64,000 bases of DNA from Nocardia higoensis NBRC 100133 (GTDB lineage Bacteria; Actinomycetota; Actinomycetes; Mycobacteriales; Mycobacteriaceae): assembly GCF_000308595.1 (NCBI RefSeq), contig NZ_BAGA01000077.1:246550-310549 (forward strand). The letters are read 5' to 3'. The position numbers and the translations under genes are program-made. How positions within the stretch are numbered: position 1 is the stretch's first letter; every line of letters starts with the position of its first letter. Under the pieces are notes generated by a model. It saw only the letters and a program-made list of their open reading frames with translations. It did no database searches and was not told the DNA's origin. Below are positions 46,173 through 54,953 of this stretch, in pieces.

Positions 46173-46365
46173 CGTCCACGGCAGCTCTGGTCAGTGACTC
46201 GGTCACCCGGCGAAGCTCCGGGACAACAACGGCATGATCACCCAGACCATGGCTGCCACCGCGATGGGCTTGATGCAGGCCGGCCGAAGCGGGGCCGGCA
46301 GCGGGGCCAGCAGCGGGGCGGTGACCAGGCGAGGGTGTGTCACCCGGCTCGGAGTGTGGCGGCTA

Positions 46366-46447
46366 CGGCGGCTCCTGGAAGTCGACCATGGCTCCGCCGT
46401 GGTCCCTCGCCCAGCTGGACTTCGATGGGCTCGACGAGGGTCTGGCC
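46366..46447 (-). pseudogene. 3' fragment of an HxlR regulator gene
   Basis: On the minus strand this segment matches the end of the intact HxlR gene at 58627-59001 (TLxEPIEV, then RDHGGA and VDFQE), but a 5-base deletion after the EPIEV codons shifts the frame. The similarity stops at 46447, where a different remnant begins. Confidence 0.6.
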
Positions 46448-46448
46448 G

Positions 46449-46516
46449 GCACCGGTCCCGCCCCACCGCCGGTCCCGGCCGTCATCGTGCTGCCCGACCA
46501 GGCGGAGGGACAGTGA
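46449..46516 (+). pseudogene. Orphan copy of the tail of the 45155-45631 protein
   Basis: The frame reads GPAPPPVPAVIVLPDQAEG and then stops, closely matching the proline-rich end of the protein at 45155-45631. No start or upstream domain is attached; instead it abuts the HxlR fragment. It marks a recombination junction about 850 bases from the intact copy. Confidence 0.55.
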
Positions 46517-46519
46517 GAA

Positions 46520-47251
46520 TCACTCCTGTCCGGGTGCGGTGTCGTGCAGCGCCGCACGGAAATTCGGGTGCGCGGCGACGAAGGCGAAGCGCTCGTCGTA
46601 GATCGGGCGGTAGGTGACCCGTCGGGCACTCCTGCCGAGCAAGGCGACGAACAGCATCAGTCCCAGCGGAAACGAGCCGGGGAAGAGGCCGAGTGCCAGA
46701 GGCGGGATCAGCGCGTCGAGATCCGCTACGGCGGCGATCACCAGTGCGACGAGGTCCGCGGCCATCAGCCACAGCAGCGCGCGGGCCAGCCGGACGTAGC
46801 GGCGGGACGCGCGACGGCAGCGGTCGCACACCGGCCAGTCACCGACGACGATCGTGGAGACAGGCGCTGTCGGGACTCGTCTCAGCAACAGCACCTTGGC
46901 CAGATCCCGCTCGAGAGCCGTGCGATGGAAGCGGGGATGGATGTCGGTGTCGTAGAAGCAGGTTCGCGTGGGTTCGCGGTCGGGCGCCGGTCGGCCGTGC
47001 GGGGCGCACACATCGGGCAACGGCTGGGCGAGCTCGAGTTCGAGGGGTTCGACACGCAGTCGCCTCGGCGTCGCTAGCCACAAGGATCCGGTGTTCGGCA
47101 ACGGCTCGCGACATCGTCGCAGCTCGACCGTCACATCGCTTTCGTGGGTGTGCGGCCGCTGGTAAGTGAGTGGTCGGGATGGCTGCGCAGTGGTCTCGAA
47201 GCCGCCGCTGTTGGGGCGATAGCGTTCGCCGATCGAGTCGATGCGCCTCAT
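46520..47251 (-). CDS. Unknown membrane protein at the end of the chaperone/FtsK operon
   Basis: A 243-residue protein. Residues 1-130 are soluble and Arg/Pro-rich. A CDRCRR motif (two cysteines) precedes two membrane segments (ALLWLMAADLVALVIAAVAD and LIPPLALGLFPGSFPLGLML), followed by a short cytoplasmic end with YDERFAFVAAHPNFRAAL. Family not recognised. Start ATG 47249-47251 overlaps the upstream stop as ATGA, supporting co-transcription and coupling. Confidence 0.65.
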   Translation of the reverse strand: MRRIDSIGERYRPNSGGFETTAQPSRPLTYQRPHTHESDVTVELRRCREPLPNTGSLWLATPRRLRVEPLELELAQPLPDVCAPHGRPAPDREPTRTCFYDTDIHPRFHRTALERDLAKVLLLRRVPTAPVSTIVVGDWPVCDRCRRASRRYVRLARALLWLMAADLVALVIAAVADLDALIPPLALGLFPGSFPLGLMLFVALLGRSARRVTYRPIYDERFAFVAAHPNFRAALHDTAPGQE

Positions 47252-47748
47252 TGGAGCCATCCGCGTTGATGGCGCTCCCGGAAGTACAGGTCGTCCTCGT
47301 CGTCCTCGTCCGGTGTGACGACGCGGTCGCGATTCGGCCTGCGGGTTCCCGGGATCACCGGGCGCGCCGCGGGTTCGGGATCGCTCACGCTCCGAGGCGC
47401 GACCGGGGCTTTCGGGGCGTCGGGGGCAGGATCGGTCTCTGGCGGCTGATGGCGGTAGCTTTCCAGAATCGCCTCGCCGAGAGCGGCTTTGCGCTCGATC
47501 TCCTCGGTCGACATGGCAGCTGTCTGTTCGAGGGCGGCGGGGATCGCCGCGTCGGTGAGCCTCGCGAACGCGTCGCTGTGCATGAGATCGCGGAGGTTTG
47601 CTTGTCCGCGCATGATCTCTCGCAACTGCGCCTTCAGATCGGGGTCGGTGCCGGGACTGTCGGCGATGATCTTCATCGCCTTCGCGAGATGACGGGACAT
47701 CCCGATATCCCCGCCGGCCAGGTCGAGCATCGGTTCGTCGCGATTCAT
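47248..47748 (-). CDS. Unknown soluble protein of the chaperone/FtsK operon
   Basis: A 166-residue protein with a helical N-terminal half (KAMKIIADSPGTDPDLKAQL, then MRGQANLRDLMHSDAFARL) and a Pro/Asp-rich disordered tail (DEDDEDDLYFRERH). Helical, tryptophan-poor and acidic at the C-terminus. It overlaps its neighbours on both sides (TGATG and ATGA), so it is a core member of the operon. Possibly a small secreted or chaperone-client protein; no family recognised. Confidence 0.65.
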   Translation of the reverse strand: MNRDEPMLDLAGGDIGMSRHLAKAMKIIADSPGTDPDLKAQLREIMRGQANLRDLMHSDAFARLTDAAIPAALEQTAAMSTEEIERKAALGEAILESYRHQPPETDPAPDAPKAPVAPRSVSDPEPAARPVIPGTRRPNRDRVVTPDEDDEDDLYFRERHQRGWLQ

Positions 47749-48160
47749 CAGATGACTCCCGGATGGTCGTAGCCGGTACCGCCGACGCCGGGCATCCGGA
47801 ATTCCATTGCCGCGCCCATGAGCCCGGTGATCGTTCCGAGCAAGGCTTGAGCGGCCGCGAGCAGGGTTCCCAGGTGCTTGGCCGTCTTGGCGACGTTGAT
47901 CGTCATCGCCACGAGGATGGCGTTGCAGAAGACCAGTGCTTGCACTGTCTGAGCGATACCGAGGGAGGGCTGGTCGCGCACTCGTCGCAGGCTTCCTGGA
48001 GTACGCCTATGAGCGGCTTCAGGACCAGGCCGGCATTGCTTTCGAGGTCGAGGTATTTCTTGGTGGAGTCGACAGCTTTCGCACTGCCCGCACCGAGGTC
48101 GGACAGTGTTTTCGCCGTGTTGGCGATGTCGTCGGGAACGACGTTGAATTGATAGGTCAA
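47748..48160 (-). pseudogene. WXG100-like helical protein gene with an apparent frameshift
   Basis: TTG 48158-48160, with AGGA 7 bases upstream, opens a frame reading TYQFNVVPDDIANTAKTLSD through LVLKPLIGVLQEACDE. It then diverges to a poor sequence, while the next frame continues naturally as VRDQPSLGIAQTVQALVF, then NAILVAMTINVAKTAKHLG, and ends at 47748 touching the next gene. The two parts together make one 137-residue helical protein of ESX-like type, so a one-base slip near 47985 is likely. Alternatively it is two overlapping genes, the second starting at GTG 47979-47981. Confidence 0.55.
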
Positions 48161-48341
48161 GTCGTGATCCTGTCGGAACGGCGAGTGCGAGACGCTCCCG
48201 ACATGCACGCTACCGGTCCTACCGACCATCAACCACCGCCGTGATGCCCCCCCTGTGAGCCGCCAGCATACGCCTTGCCCATGACTGTGGGGCGCGGCTT
48301 TCTCCGGCTGATGGACCATGGTTGTGCTGTGCGACGACCCG

Positions 48342-48758
48342 TCATCCGAACGGATCAGGTGCATCCCCGCGGATATCTGCGTAGTCGTCATCGGATGCGG
48401 TGGGCGACGCGGTGAGCACCTGGGTCCTGATCGTGGCGAGATCTGCGGCGGATATCGCGGGCATCGCGAAACCGTGGCGGCGCGCACTGTCCAGGACGGT
48501 TGCGTCGATGCCGCCGCCATAGGTCTGGTAGTAGTACCGGACCTCCATCGGCCAGACGAGCGTGCCGTCGGTGACCAGGCCGATCGGCACCACGGCGCCT
48601 TTCGACGGGTCGTGTTCATCGACGGCGGCACCGGCCGCTGCCGTCACGACAGCTGCCCGGGACAGGTAGCCGATGAGGGCGTCGTGCTCGTCGGGCTGGG
48701 GCGTTTCCTGTCGTCCGCCGCGGGGGATGGTCTGCACCGTCCTGGCCTCCTCGTTCAT
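48342..48758 (-). CDS. Unknown 138-residue protein of the chaperone/FtsK operon
   Basis: A soluble protein with a conserved-looking core: SKGAVVPIGLVTDGTLVWPM, then EVRYYYQTYGGGIDATVLDS and AISAADLATIRTQVLTA. No domain recognised. It lies 16 bases after the C80-like gene in the same direction. The 181 bases to the next gene (48161-48341) show no other coding sequence. Confidence 0.65.
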   Translation of the reverse strand: MNEEARTVQTIPRGGRQETPQPDEHDALIGYLSRAAVVTAAAGAAVDEHDPSKGAVVPIGLVTDGTLVWPMEVRYYYQTYGGGIDATVLDSARRHGFAMPAISAADLATIRTQVLTASPTASDDDYADIRGDAPDPFG

Positions 48759-48774
48759 AGGTCGTTGTGGCGGA

Positions 48775-49575
48775 TCACGCGGCAGCGGGTTCGAAACGGC
48801 GCCACCCGCCGTATCCGCGGCCGTTGGGATCGAGCGCGGGTCCGCCGGTGATCGGATCCTGCGGTGTCACCACAATGCTGCCGCGTGTGTCCGGTGGTAA
48901 CCAGACCAGGCTCGTCGGCGCTGTGACCGGGACACCGAGTCGATCCGCCAATTGCTGGGCGAATCCGTTCGGGTCCTGCCCAGTGGAGCAGGCGAACAGG
49001 GTCACGGGCCGGCCTTCCTGATACCCGGGGTCGCTGCGGATCAACGACGCGAGCTCGGTCGCGCTCAGGTCCGTGTCGCCGACGCCAACCACATCCGCGG
49101 CGCCGTGGATCACCGCCAGATAGCTGCCGTCGGTGGGACGGGGCATCGTGTCGGCCAGGTCGCGGAGGGCGTCGTCGGGTGCGAGGAAGAACCGGCCCGG
49201 CCCCTTGTCGAAAGCAAAAGATTGCTCGTCGAAGATGGATTGCGCGGTCGCTGTTCCGGGGCGGGGGTTTGCGGCGCCCGCGGAGCCGATTCGTGCGCCG
49301 CCGGTTCCAGTTCCGGCGTGCCGGGTGACGAAACCACGGCCCGACACGGCAACCTGGTGCAGCAGTCGCGCTGCCTGGTGTGCCGATCGTGCCGCGGCCT
49401 GCAACGTCTGCGCTACCTGAGCGCATTCCCGGCGGCTGGAGCTGTCTGCTGCACCGGCCGCCCGGCCGGCGGCCTGCATCAGGTGCTGGGCCCGGTGGGT
49501 GAGTTCTGCCGCGAGCCGGTCGGCATCACGATTCACCGATTCGAGCGTTCGGCAGAGCTCCTGCAATTCGCTCAT
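48775..49575 (-). CDS. Predicted effector with a C80-like His-Cys domain
   Basis: A 266-residue protein. Residues 1-85 are helical and WXG100-like in style (LCRTLESVNRDADRLAAELT). Residues 150-225 resemble caspase-like cysteine peptidases of the C80/CPD type: LAVIHGA gives H157, and VTLFACSTGQDPN gives C196, followed by FAQQLADRLGVPVTAPT. In such folds His and Cys form a catalytic dyad. It could be an exported peptidase or a self-processing domain. ATG 49573-49575. It follows the WXG-like gene by 37 bases. Confidence 0.7.
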   Translation of the reverse strand: MSELQELCRTLESVNRDADRLAAELTHRAQHLMQAAGRAAGAADSSSRRECAQVAQTLQAAARSAHQAARLLHQVAVSGRGFVTRHAGTGTGGARIGSAGAANPRPGTATAQSIFDEQSFAFDKGPGRFFLAPDDALRDLADTMPRPTDGSYLAVIHGAADVVGVGDTDLSATELASLIRSDPGYQEGRPVTLFACSTGQDPNGFAQQLADRLGVPVTAPTSLVWLPPDTRGSIVVTPQDPITGGPALDPNGRGYGGWRRFEPAAA

Positions 49576-49612
49576 GGCTGGGCCGGGGCCGTTCGCGCAG
49601 CGGTTGCCGTTT

Positions 49613-49873
49613 TCACAACGACGAGGCGAACCGACTCGCGGCCTGAGAGGCGTGCTGGAGCGCGGCAATCGCAGCATCGACCTGTTTCTCGGCCGCTTGC
49701 AGCGTCTGGATCATGTCTTTGTCCACTCCTGCGGCGCTGCCGCCGATCGTTGCCTGGACCTGAGCGACCGCCTGCGCGAACTTGCTCCGGAATCCCTGGA
49801 GGCCGGCGGCTGTCGTCTTGGCGTCGCTGCCGATGGAAGTGAGTTGTTGCTTGACCTGTGTCAGCTGAGACAT
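49613..49873 (-). CDS. WXG100-like protein
   Basis: An 86-residue helical hairpin protein: SQLTQVKQQLTSIGSDAKTT, a central turn with GGSAAGVDK, and QAAEKQVDAAIAALQHASQA. Length and composition match ESAT-6-type proteins, though the WXG tripeptide is replaced by KFAQ/GGS residues. Expected to be exported as a dimer through the adjacent FtsK/EccC-like ATPase. 34 bases separate it from the tail-anchored protein upstream. Confidence 0.75.
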   Translation of the reverse strand: MSQLTQVKQQLTSIGSDAKTTAAGLQGFRSKFAQAVAQVQATIGGSAAGVDKDMIQTLQAAEKQVDAAIAALQHASQAASRFASSL

Positions 49874-49907
49874 CGTGAATCCTTTCGATGGGTTGTTGTC
49901 CGGGGCC

Positions 49908-50546
49908 TCATGTGAGGAGCAGCGCGGCGGCGGCGATCAGCAGGAGCAGCGCGGCGACCGTGACGATGGCGGCCTGGCGTTGCCGTTTCGCGTGTGCTCC
50001 GTCGTCCTGGGGTTCCGGCCCTGCCGCCACCTCTGCCACCTGTTCGATTCGGGGCGGGTCTTCGGCCTCCTGCCGGGCACGGAGAATCTGTTCCTGCCGC
50101 CTGCGTAAGGCTGCTGCGGCGTCGAGCGCGGCGGCGGCCCGCGCCTGTTCCTCTTTCGTCTGCTGTTCGGCGGCGCGAGCGGCGGCTCGGAGTGCCACGG
50201 CCACGGCCTTCTCGGCCTCGCGCTGCGCGGCGACAGCCGCCGACAGTGCGTCGGCGTCGCCTCTTCGTCCCGGAACAGCCCTGACCTGTTGCGGGACGGA
50301 GATATTGGCCGCTCTCAGGGCGGTGGCCTGCTCGTGGTAGCCGCTGGTCAGCGTCCGGCGCAAGGCGGCCAGCTGTTCCTGGTTCCGCTTCGCCGCGGCG
50401 CCGGCAGTCGCACGGGTCGAATCGTGCGTTGCCGTGGCATTCGCCAGTTCACGGGCCAGCCGTCCGGGGACGTCGGCGAGATCTTTCAGGGCCGCCTCGT
50501 AACGGGCGAACAGTTCGGCTCGGTCTGCCGATCTCTCTACAGCCAT
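49908..50546 (-). CDS. Coiled-coil protein with a C-terminal membrane anchor
   Basis: A 212-residue protein. Residues 1-160 are heptad-rich helices dominated by Ala/Glu/Arg/Gln (AAVAAQREAEKAVAVALRAA, then EEQARAAAALDAAAALRRRQ). The end (RQRQAAIVTVAALLLLIAAA) is a single membrane span with almost nothing beyond it, so it is tail-anchored with the coiled coil in the cytoplasm. ATG 50544-50546 is 1 base from the ATPase stop. A docking or assembly role beside the ATPase is plausible. Confidence 0.7.
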   Translation of the reverse strand: MAVERSADRAELFARYEAALKDLADVPGRLARELANATATHDSTRATAGAAAKRNQEQLAALRRTLTSGYHEQATALRAANISVPQQVRAVPGRRGDADALSAAVAAQREAEKAVAVALRAAARAAEQQTKEEQARAAAALDAAAALRRRQEQILRARQEAEDPPRIEQVAEVAAGPEPQDDGAHAKRQRQAAIVTVAALLLLIAAAALLLT

Positions 50547-50547
50547 C

Positions 50548-53286
50548 TCAAGCCTCCCGGCTAGCATCGAGCAGCAGTCGGCTGTCGTCTTCGGTGAGCG
50601 GCGCGAACGGGACGACGGTGGTCGGTTCCGCGAGCTGGGTGCGGTCGGAGACGAGTCCGCGATTGTCGCGTACCGACCAGGTGACGAACGGGCCGAGGAA
50701 CTCTTGCGTGGTGCTCTGATCGAGGCGGAGCACGATCAGGCATTCCACGAACCCGTCGCCGCCGAAGCCGATGTGGGATTTGAACGTCGCGGCGTTCGAC
50801 CACCATCCGATGACATGCACGCCGCGTGACGGTCCGTCGCGGAGGATGGTCCGCAGATCTTCGGCGCGTGTGTGGGCGAACATGTCCGGGATTTCGAGAT
50901 CCGGTGCGCGGTCGAGCCCGAATGCGATGAGATAGGACCGGCGTCGCGGCTCCCGATCGGCGAGACCGTCGGCGATGGTCTGCAGGCGGGTGGCGACCTC
51001 ACCCTTTCCGACGACATGCACCCGGCAGCCGAGCTGTTGCATCAGGCTCAGCCACTCCGTGTGGTTGTTGCGCCGAGCGGTCGCCTCGTCCAGCAGATCG
51101 AAGCAGATGAATTCGGCGTCGGAGTCCGGATGTTGCAGTGCCAGGCTCACCGCCGCCGTCTGGAGGATGCCGATGGCGTTGTTGACCGCTACGCCGGCAT
51201 CGTCCTGACCGCCCTTCTCCCCGGCCCCGAGCACCACGATATTGCGGCCGGGGTCGTCGGACAGCGGAATGGCCAGGGGAGTGCGCGACACTTCGATCGG
51301 ATAGCCCACCAGGGCAGCCGGTGCCGCAGCGCCCGCTGCCACCCGGCTACGCATGGCGGTGATCGCCGGAGCGGCCACGCCTGCCCGGACCGGCTCGGTC
51401 CCGTCGAATACTTGCGGTGGGGTGGCCGAATTGCGGGCCGCCTCCCACCAGTCCTTGCGCACTTGGGCGAGGACCTCCTGGTCGGCGACTGCGATCGTGG
51501 TGTGCTGGTTGGCGGTGGGTATGCCGTAGTCGAGGTTCAGGATCGCCTCCCCGCGCATGCGGAGCTGGGCGGCAGCGGCATTGCCCTGCATGAGGCTCGC
51601 AAAGGATTCGCCGACCGAGTTCTTCAAGGCGATCCGGACAGGGAACTGCGCGAAGATACCGTTCTCGCGGCTCATGAGCGCCGCGATGCCGGAGATCGTC
51701 TGCGAGGCCAGGATGATGTGGACCCCGCACGAACGGCCCCGGCGGGCCAATCCCTCCAGTAGATGAGCCGCGCGCTCGGCGTTGTTGTCCACGGGGTCGA
51801 ACATCATCTGAAATTCGTCGATGATCAGCACGATCCGGGGCATGATCGCCTCGGGCACGGCGGCGCGGTATTTGGCGATGTCGTCGCCGTAGGGGCGGAA
51901 CAACCGCGCTCGCCGACCCAGTTCGGCTTCGAGATGTTCGAGGACGGCGACACCGAATTCGCGGTCGCTCTCGAGCCCCAGCACCCGCGCATGGGGTAGG
52001 TAATCCAGGGACCCGGGAGTGGAGGCGAAGGGGAACAGTGTCACACCGGCCTTGAAATCGAGCATGTAGAAGGCGAGTTCGTCCGGTGCGTAGCGCTGGC
52101 ACAGACTGTGCACGACGACCAGCAGCAGGTTGGACTTGCCTTGCCCGACCGCGCCGGTGACCAGTGCGTTGTGCCGCTGTTGTCGTTCGTCGCCGAGTGT
52201 CACCTCGATGGTGCGCCGGCCGGCGGTGCCGATGGCGAACGTGATGCCCTCGGCCGAGGACTCCTGCCACCGCCGGTCGAGTGGCTGGACCTGTTCGAAC
52301 GCGACACTCGGTGCTACCGCGTCCGAAATGCGGGTCGCGAGCCTGTCGGCTGTCGCGACGATCTCGCTCGCAGTGCGCTGGTGCAGCTCCAGGCGGAATT
52401 GCGGGTGCGCCTGCCATCGGAGAGCATCCTGCCCAGCGGAAAGCACCTGCGCGGCGGCGTCGATCGCCGCACGATCCCACCAGTCGGGAGTATCGCTGCC
52501 GGGACGTATCGACCAGAGAAAGGAAATACCCGCCACCGGGCCGACTTTCATCAAGGAGAGCAATTGATGAAATGTCTGTTCGTCGATACCGGCGGGTGCG
52601 TCGGCAAGGACCACCAACTGCAGGCGTTCGACGGGGTGTCCGGTGTGCTCGCGGTACGCGAGAAGGTCATCGCAGGTGCCGCGCAACACGTCGTTCACCC
52701 GCTGCACATCGCCGGCGAGCCGATCGACCAGCTCGCTGAGCTCGGCGGGGCGGTACAGGACGGTCAGGGCGGATTCCGCTGCCGCTTTGATGCCCGCGAA
52801 CGGCGAGAGCACGCCGGCGAGCAGCGGATCGAAGCCGATGACATCGACCTGCCCGGGCGCCGTGCCGGAGTAGGTCTCGGCGACGATATGCCGGATCAGG
52901 CCGGTTTCGTGATCGCCTGTCACGTCGAGGACGATGTTGCCCCTGCCGAGCAGTGGCAATACGCACGGTGTGCCGGTCCTGCCGCCATCGGCGGCCGGCA
53001 GCGACAACATGCCGATCGTAATGAAATCTGCTGCGGCCACCGCTCCTTCGCGATCGGCTGTCAGCGCGGTTCCGAGATCTCTCGCGCTGTCGGCGCATTG
53101 CTCGGCCCGACGATCCGAGTGCTTCCGGATGATGGCGGCCTGGCGTTCGAAGCGCGCCGTCGCCGCGCGCTCGGCGTCCTGAAACACCGCGGCGGCCTGT
53201 GCCGTGGCGGCGTCGAGGGCGCCGAGCGCCTCGGCATGTGCTTGCCGGAGGCGCCCGGCGATGTGATCAGTACGAGACGCCGGCAT
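50548..53286 (-). CDS. FtsK/SpoIIIE (EccC-like) secretion ATPase
   Basis: A 912-residue ATPase. Residues 1-80 are coiled coil. The main FtsK domain has Walker A GAVGQGKS (378-385), Walker B IVLIIDE (485-491) and the family HIILASQTISG. A second, C-terminal domain has a P-loop-like VVLGAGEKGGQDD that lacks the GK[ST], as in the degenerate repeat domains of EccC. No transmembrane segment is obvious, unlike classical EccCa. By family it would bind WXG100 substrates and power their export. Start ATG 53284-53286 overlaps the GrpE gene by 20 bases. Confidence 0.9.
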   Translation of the reverse strand: MPASRTDHIAGRLRQAHAEALGALDAATAQAAAVFQDAERAATARFERQAAIIRKHSDRRAEQCADSARDLGTALTADREGAVAAADFITIGMLSLPAADGGRTGTPCVLPLLGRGNIVLDVTGDHETGLIRHIVAETYSGTAPGQVDVIGFDPLLAGVLSPFAGIKAAAESALTVLYRPAELSELVDRLAGDVQRVNDVLRGTCDDLLAYREHTGHPVERLQLVVLADAPAGIDEQTFHQLLSLMKVGPVAGISFLWSIRPGSDTPDWWDRAAIDAAAQVLSAGQDALRWQAHPQFRLELHQRTASEIVATADRLATRISDAVAPSVAFEQVQPLDRRWQESSAEGITFAIGTAGRRTIEVTLGDERQQRHNALVTGAVGQGKSNLLLVVVHSLCQRYAPDELAFYMLDFKAGVTLFPFASTPGSLDYLPHARVLGLESDREFGVAVLEHLEAELGRRARLFRPYGDDIAKYRAAVPEAIMPRIVLIIDEFQMMFDPVDNNAERAAHLLEGLARRGRSCGVHIILASQTISGIAALMSRENGIFAQFPVRIALKNSVGESFASLMQGNAAAAQLRMRGEAILNLDYGIPTANQHTTIAVADQEVLAQVRKDWWEAARNSATPPQVFDGTEPVRAGVAAPAITAMRSRVAAGAAAPAALVGYPIEVSRTPLAIPLSDDPGRNIVVLGAGEKGGQDDAGVAVNNAIGILQTAAVSLALQHPDSDAEFICFDLLDEATARRNNHTEWLSLMQQLGCRVHVVGKGEVATRLQTIADGLADREPRRRSYLIAFGLDRAPDLEIPDMFAHTRAEDLRTILRDGPSRGVHVIGWWSNAATFKSHIGFGGDGFVECLIVLRLDQSTTQEFLGPFVTWSVRDNRGLVSDRTQLAEPTTVVPFAPLTEDDSRLLLDASREA

Positions 53287-53788
53287 CGGGTACCTGCCGC
53301 GGACGGGTAGCCGAAGCGCCGGGCGCGACAGCAACCGTCACCTGGGCCGGACGGAGCAGACGCCCGTCGAGGGTGTAACCGGTGCGGTGCACGGCGACGA
53401 TCGCACCGGCCGGAATCCGTTCGCTCGCCTGCACCGTCTCGATGGCCTCGTGCCAGCGCGGATCGAACTCGCCGGAATCGTCGATCGGCAGCAAGGTGCG
53501 GCGGGCGAACACCTCCAGCAGTTCCGCCACCGCGGAATCGACGAGCTCCACAGTCACCGGCTCCGTTTGGAGCCGGTCGACCGCCAGCAACGCCTCCCGG
53601 AAGAGCGATTCGAAAGCTCGGTAGCGCAACAGATCCCGTGCCGTGCTGACCTGTTCCTGCAGCGTTTCGAAAAGCCCGCTACGCACCTTGTCGTCCATCA
53701 GCCTTCGCCGGAACAGATCCGTGAGATTGGCGACGTCGGTGTGGATCTGCTGCAGCAGAGACTCCTGGGATGCGGGTCCTCCGGCCAT
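53267..53788 (-). CDS. GrpE-like nucleotide exchange factor
   Basis: A 173-residue protein with a long N-terminal helix (LLQQIHTDVANLTDLFRRRL) and a GrpE-type beta domain at the end (GEFDPRWHEAIETV, then VHRTGYTLDGRLLRPAQVTV). It should release ADP from Hsp70. It is distinct from a housekeeping GrpE by its short coiled coil and its genomic context. The ATG at 53786-53788 is 2 bases after the TPR-gene stop; its end overlaps the FtsK gene by 20 bases. Confidence 0.88.
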   Translation of the reverse strand: MAGGPASQESLLQQIHTDVANLTDLFRRRLMDDKVRSGLFETLQEQVSTARDLLRYRAFESLFREALLAVDRLQTEPVTVELVDSAVAELLEVFARRTLLPIDDSGEFDPRWHEAIETVQASERIPAGAIVAVHRTGYTLDGRLLRPAQVTVAVAPGASATRPRQVPDAGVSY

Positions 53789-53790
53789 CG

Positions 53791-54927
53791 TCACGAGACC
53801 GCAATGGTCGGCTGCAGACCGGTCTTCTTGGCGTAGGCGGGGGCATTGCGGCTGTCCCACACCCATCCGGCCACATGATGGCGTTTGACGAAGAGCGCCG
53901 GAATGCCGATCAGCCCGGCCAGCCCCACCAGCCCGACAAGCGCGGTCGAGGGATCGGCGAGGAAGAACACGGCGATCAGCGACGCCAGCATGCCGCCGGC
54001 GTAGACGAGGAGATTGTCGGAGCTGTACCAGCGGACCCGGTCGGCATTGCCCACCACGCGGTCGATTTCGTCGAGGTGCTCGGTCAACTCGGGATCGGTT
54101 ACGTTGAGACTCTTGATGCGTTGCAGGGTCGTCTTGCTCAGCTCGAGCTGGGCATGGTTGAGGATGCTCCGCGAGCCGTCGCCGAACTGCGACCACTGGT
54201 TGGTCAGGTTGTCGGCCAAGGCGATCGCGAGATGGACGCGGAACAACTCGACCTGTGGGTTGACGGCCACCGACTGCTCCAGCGTCGGCAGCGCCAGATC
54301 GGGGCGCTCCTGCGCGCAATGCATCGTCGCGACGCCGACCTGGTAGTAGGGATTGCCCGGCTCCAGGTCGCTTGCCCGCTGGTATGACTGCTGCGCGCGG
54401 GACCACTGCTCGGCCGAGGCATACAGGTCGGCGAGTTCGCAGTGGTAGGAGGCATTGTTGGGGTCGAGCCGCAGCGCCTCGCTCAACTCGAATTCCGCGT
54501 CCGCGACATTGTCGAGCATCGACGAGGTGACGCCGCGCAGATACCACGCCTCGGGATCGCCGGGGCTGTTCTGCGTTGCCTCCCGAGCGGCGTAGTTGGC
54601 GCGGGACGGGGTACCGTCGGCAAGATACTGGCGGGTGATCTCCAGCCAGTTGCGGCCGCTCCCGCCGCCCTGCTGCGGTCGTTCGGGTGCGTTGACCTGG
54701 GCGGCGAGCTGACGGTTGTAGTCGGCGCGCTTGGCGGGGTCGAGCAGGACTGCCTCGGCATCGGAGATATGCTGGGTCATCTTCTCCGCGAGCGCGCGGG
54801 TCTCCGCCTTGGGATGAGCCGTCCTGTTGCGCCATTCCTTGCGCTGCTTGCGGATGGCCTTCTTGATCGTGTCGTCGTCGGACGGCTGGGCGATCTCGAG
54901 GATCTCGTAGTAGTTGACGAATGCCAT
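53791..54927 (-). CDS. J-like/TPR membrane protein with an altered HPD motif
   Basis: A 378-residue protein. Residues 4-72 have the layout of a J-domain (NYYEILEIAQPSDDDTIKKA, then HISDAEAVLLDPAKRADY), but the loop that should read HPD reads HPK (38-40). Residues about 110-245 are TPR-like repeats (AEFELSEALRLDPNNASYHC, QQSYQRASDLEPGNPYYQVG). Two membrane spans lie at about 305-324 and 328-347. It may tether Hsp70 and clients to the membrane. AGGAGA precedes ATG 54927. Confidence 0.82.
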   Translation of the reverse strand: MAFVNYYEILEIAQPSDDDTIKKAIRKQRKEWRNRTAHPKAETRALAEKMTQHISDAEAVLLDPAKRADYNRQLAAQVNAPERPQQGGGSGRNWLEITRQYLADGTPSRANYAAREATQNSPGDPEAWYLRGVTSSMLDNVADAEFELSEALRLDPNNASYHCELADLYASAEQWSRAQQSYQRASDLEPGNPYYQVGVATMHCAQERPDLALPTLEQSVAVNPQVELFRVHLAIALADNLTNQWSQFGDGSRSILNHAQLELSKTTLQRIKSLNVTDPELTEHLDEIDRVVGNADRVRWYSSDNLLVYAGGMLASLIAVFFLADPSTALVGLVGLAGLIGIPALFVKRHHVAGWVWDSRNAPAYAKKTGLQPTIAVS

Positions 54928-54953
54928 GATGGGTCTCCTGAGTACGGCTCTAT

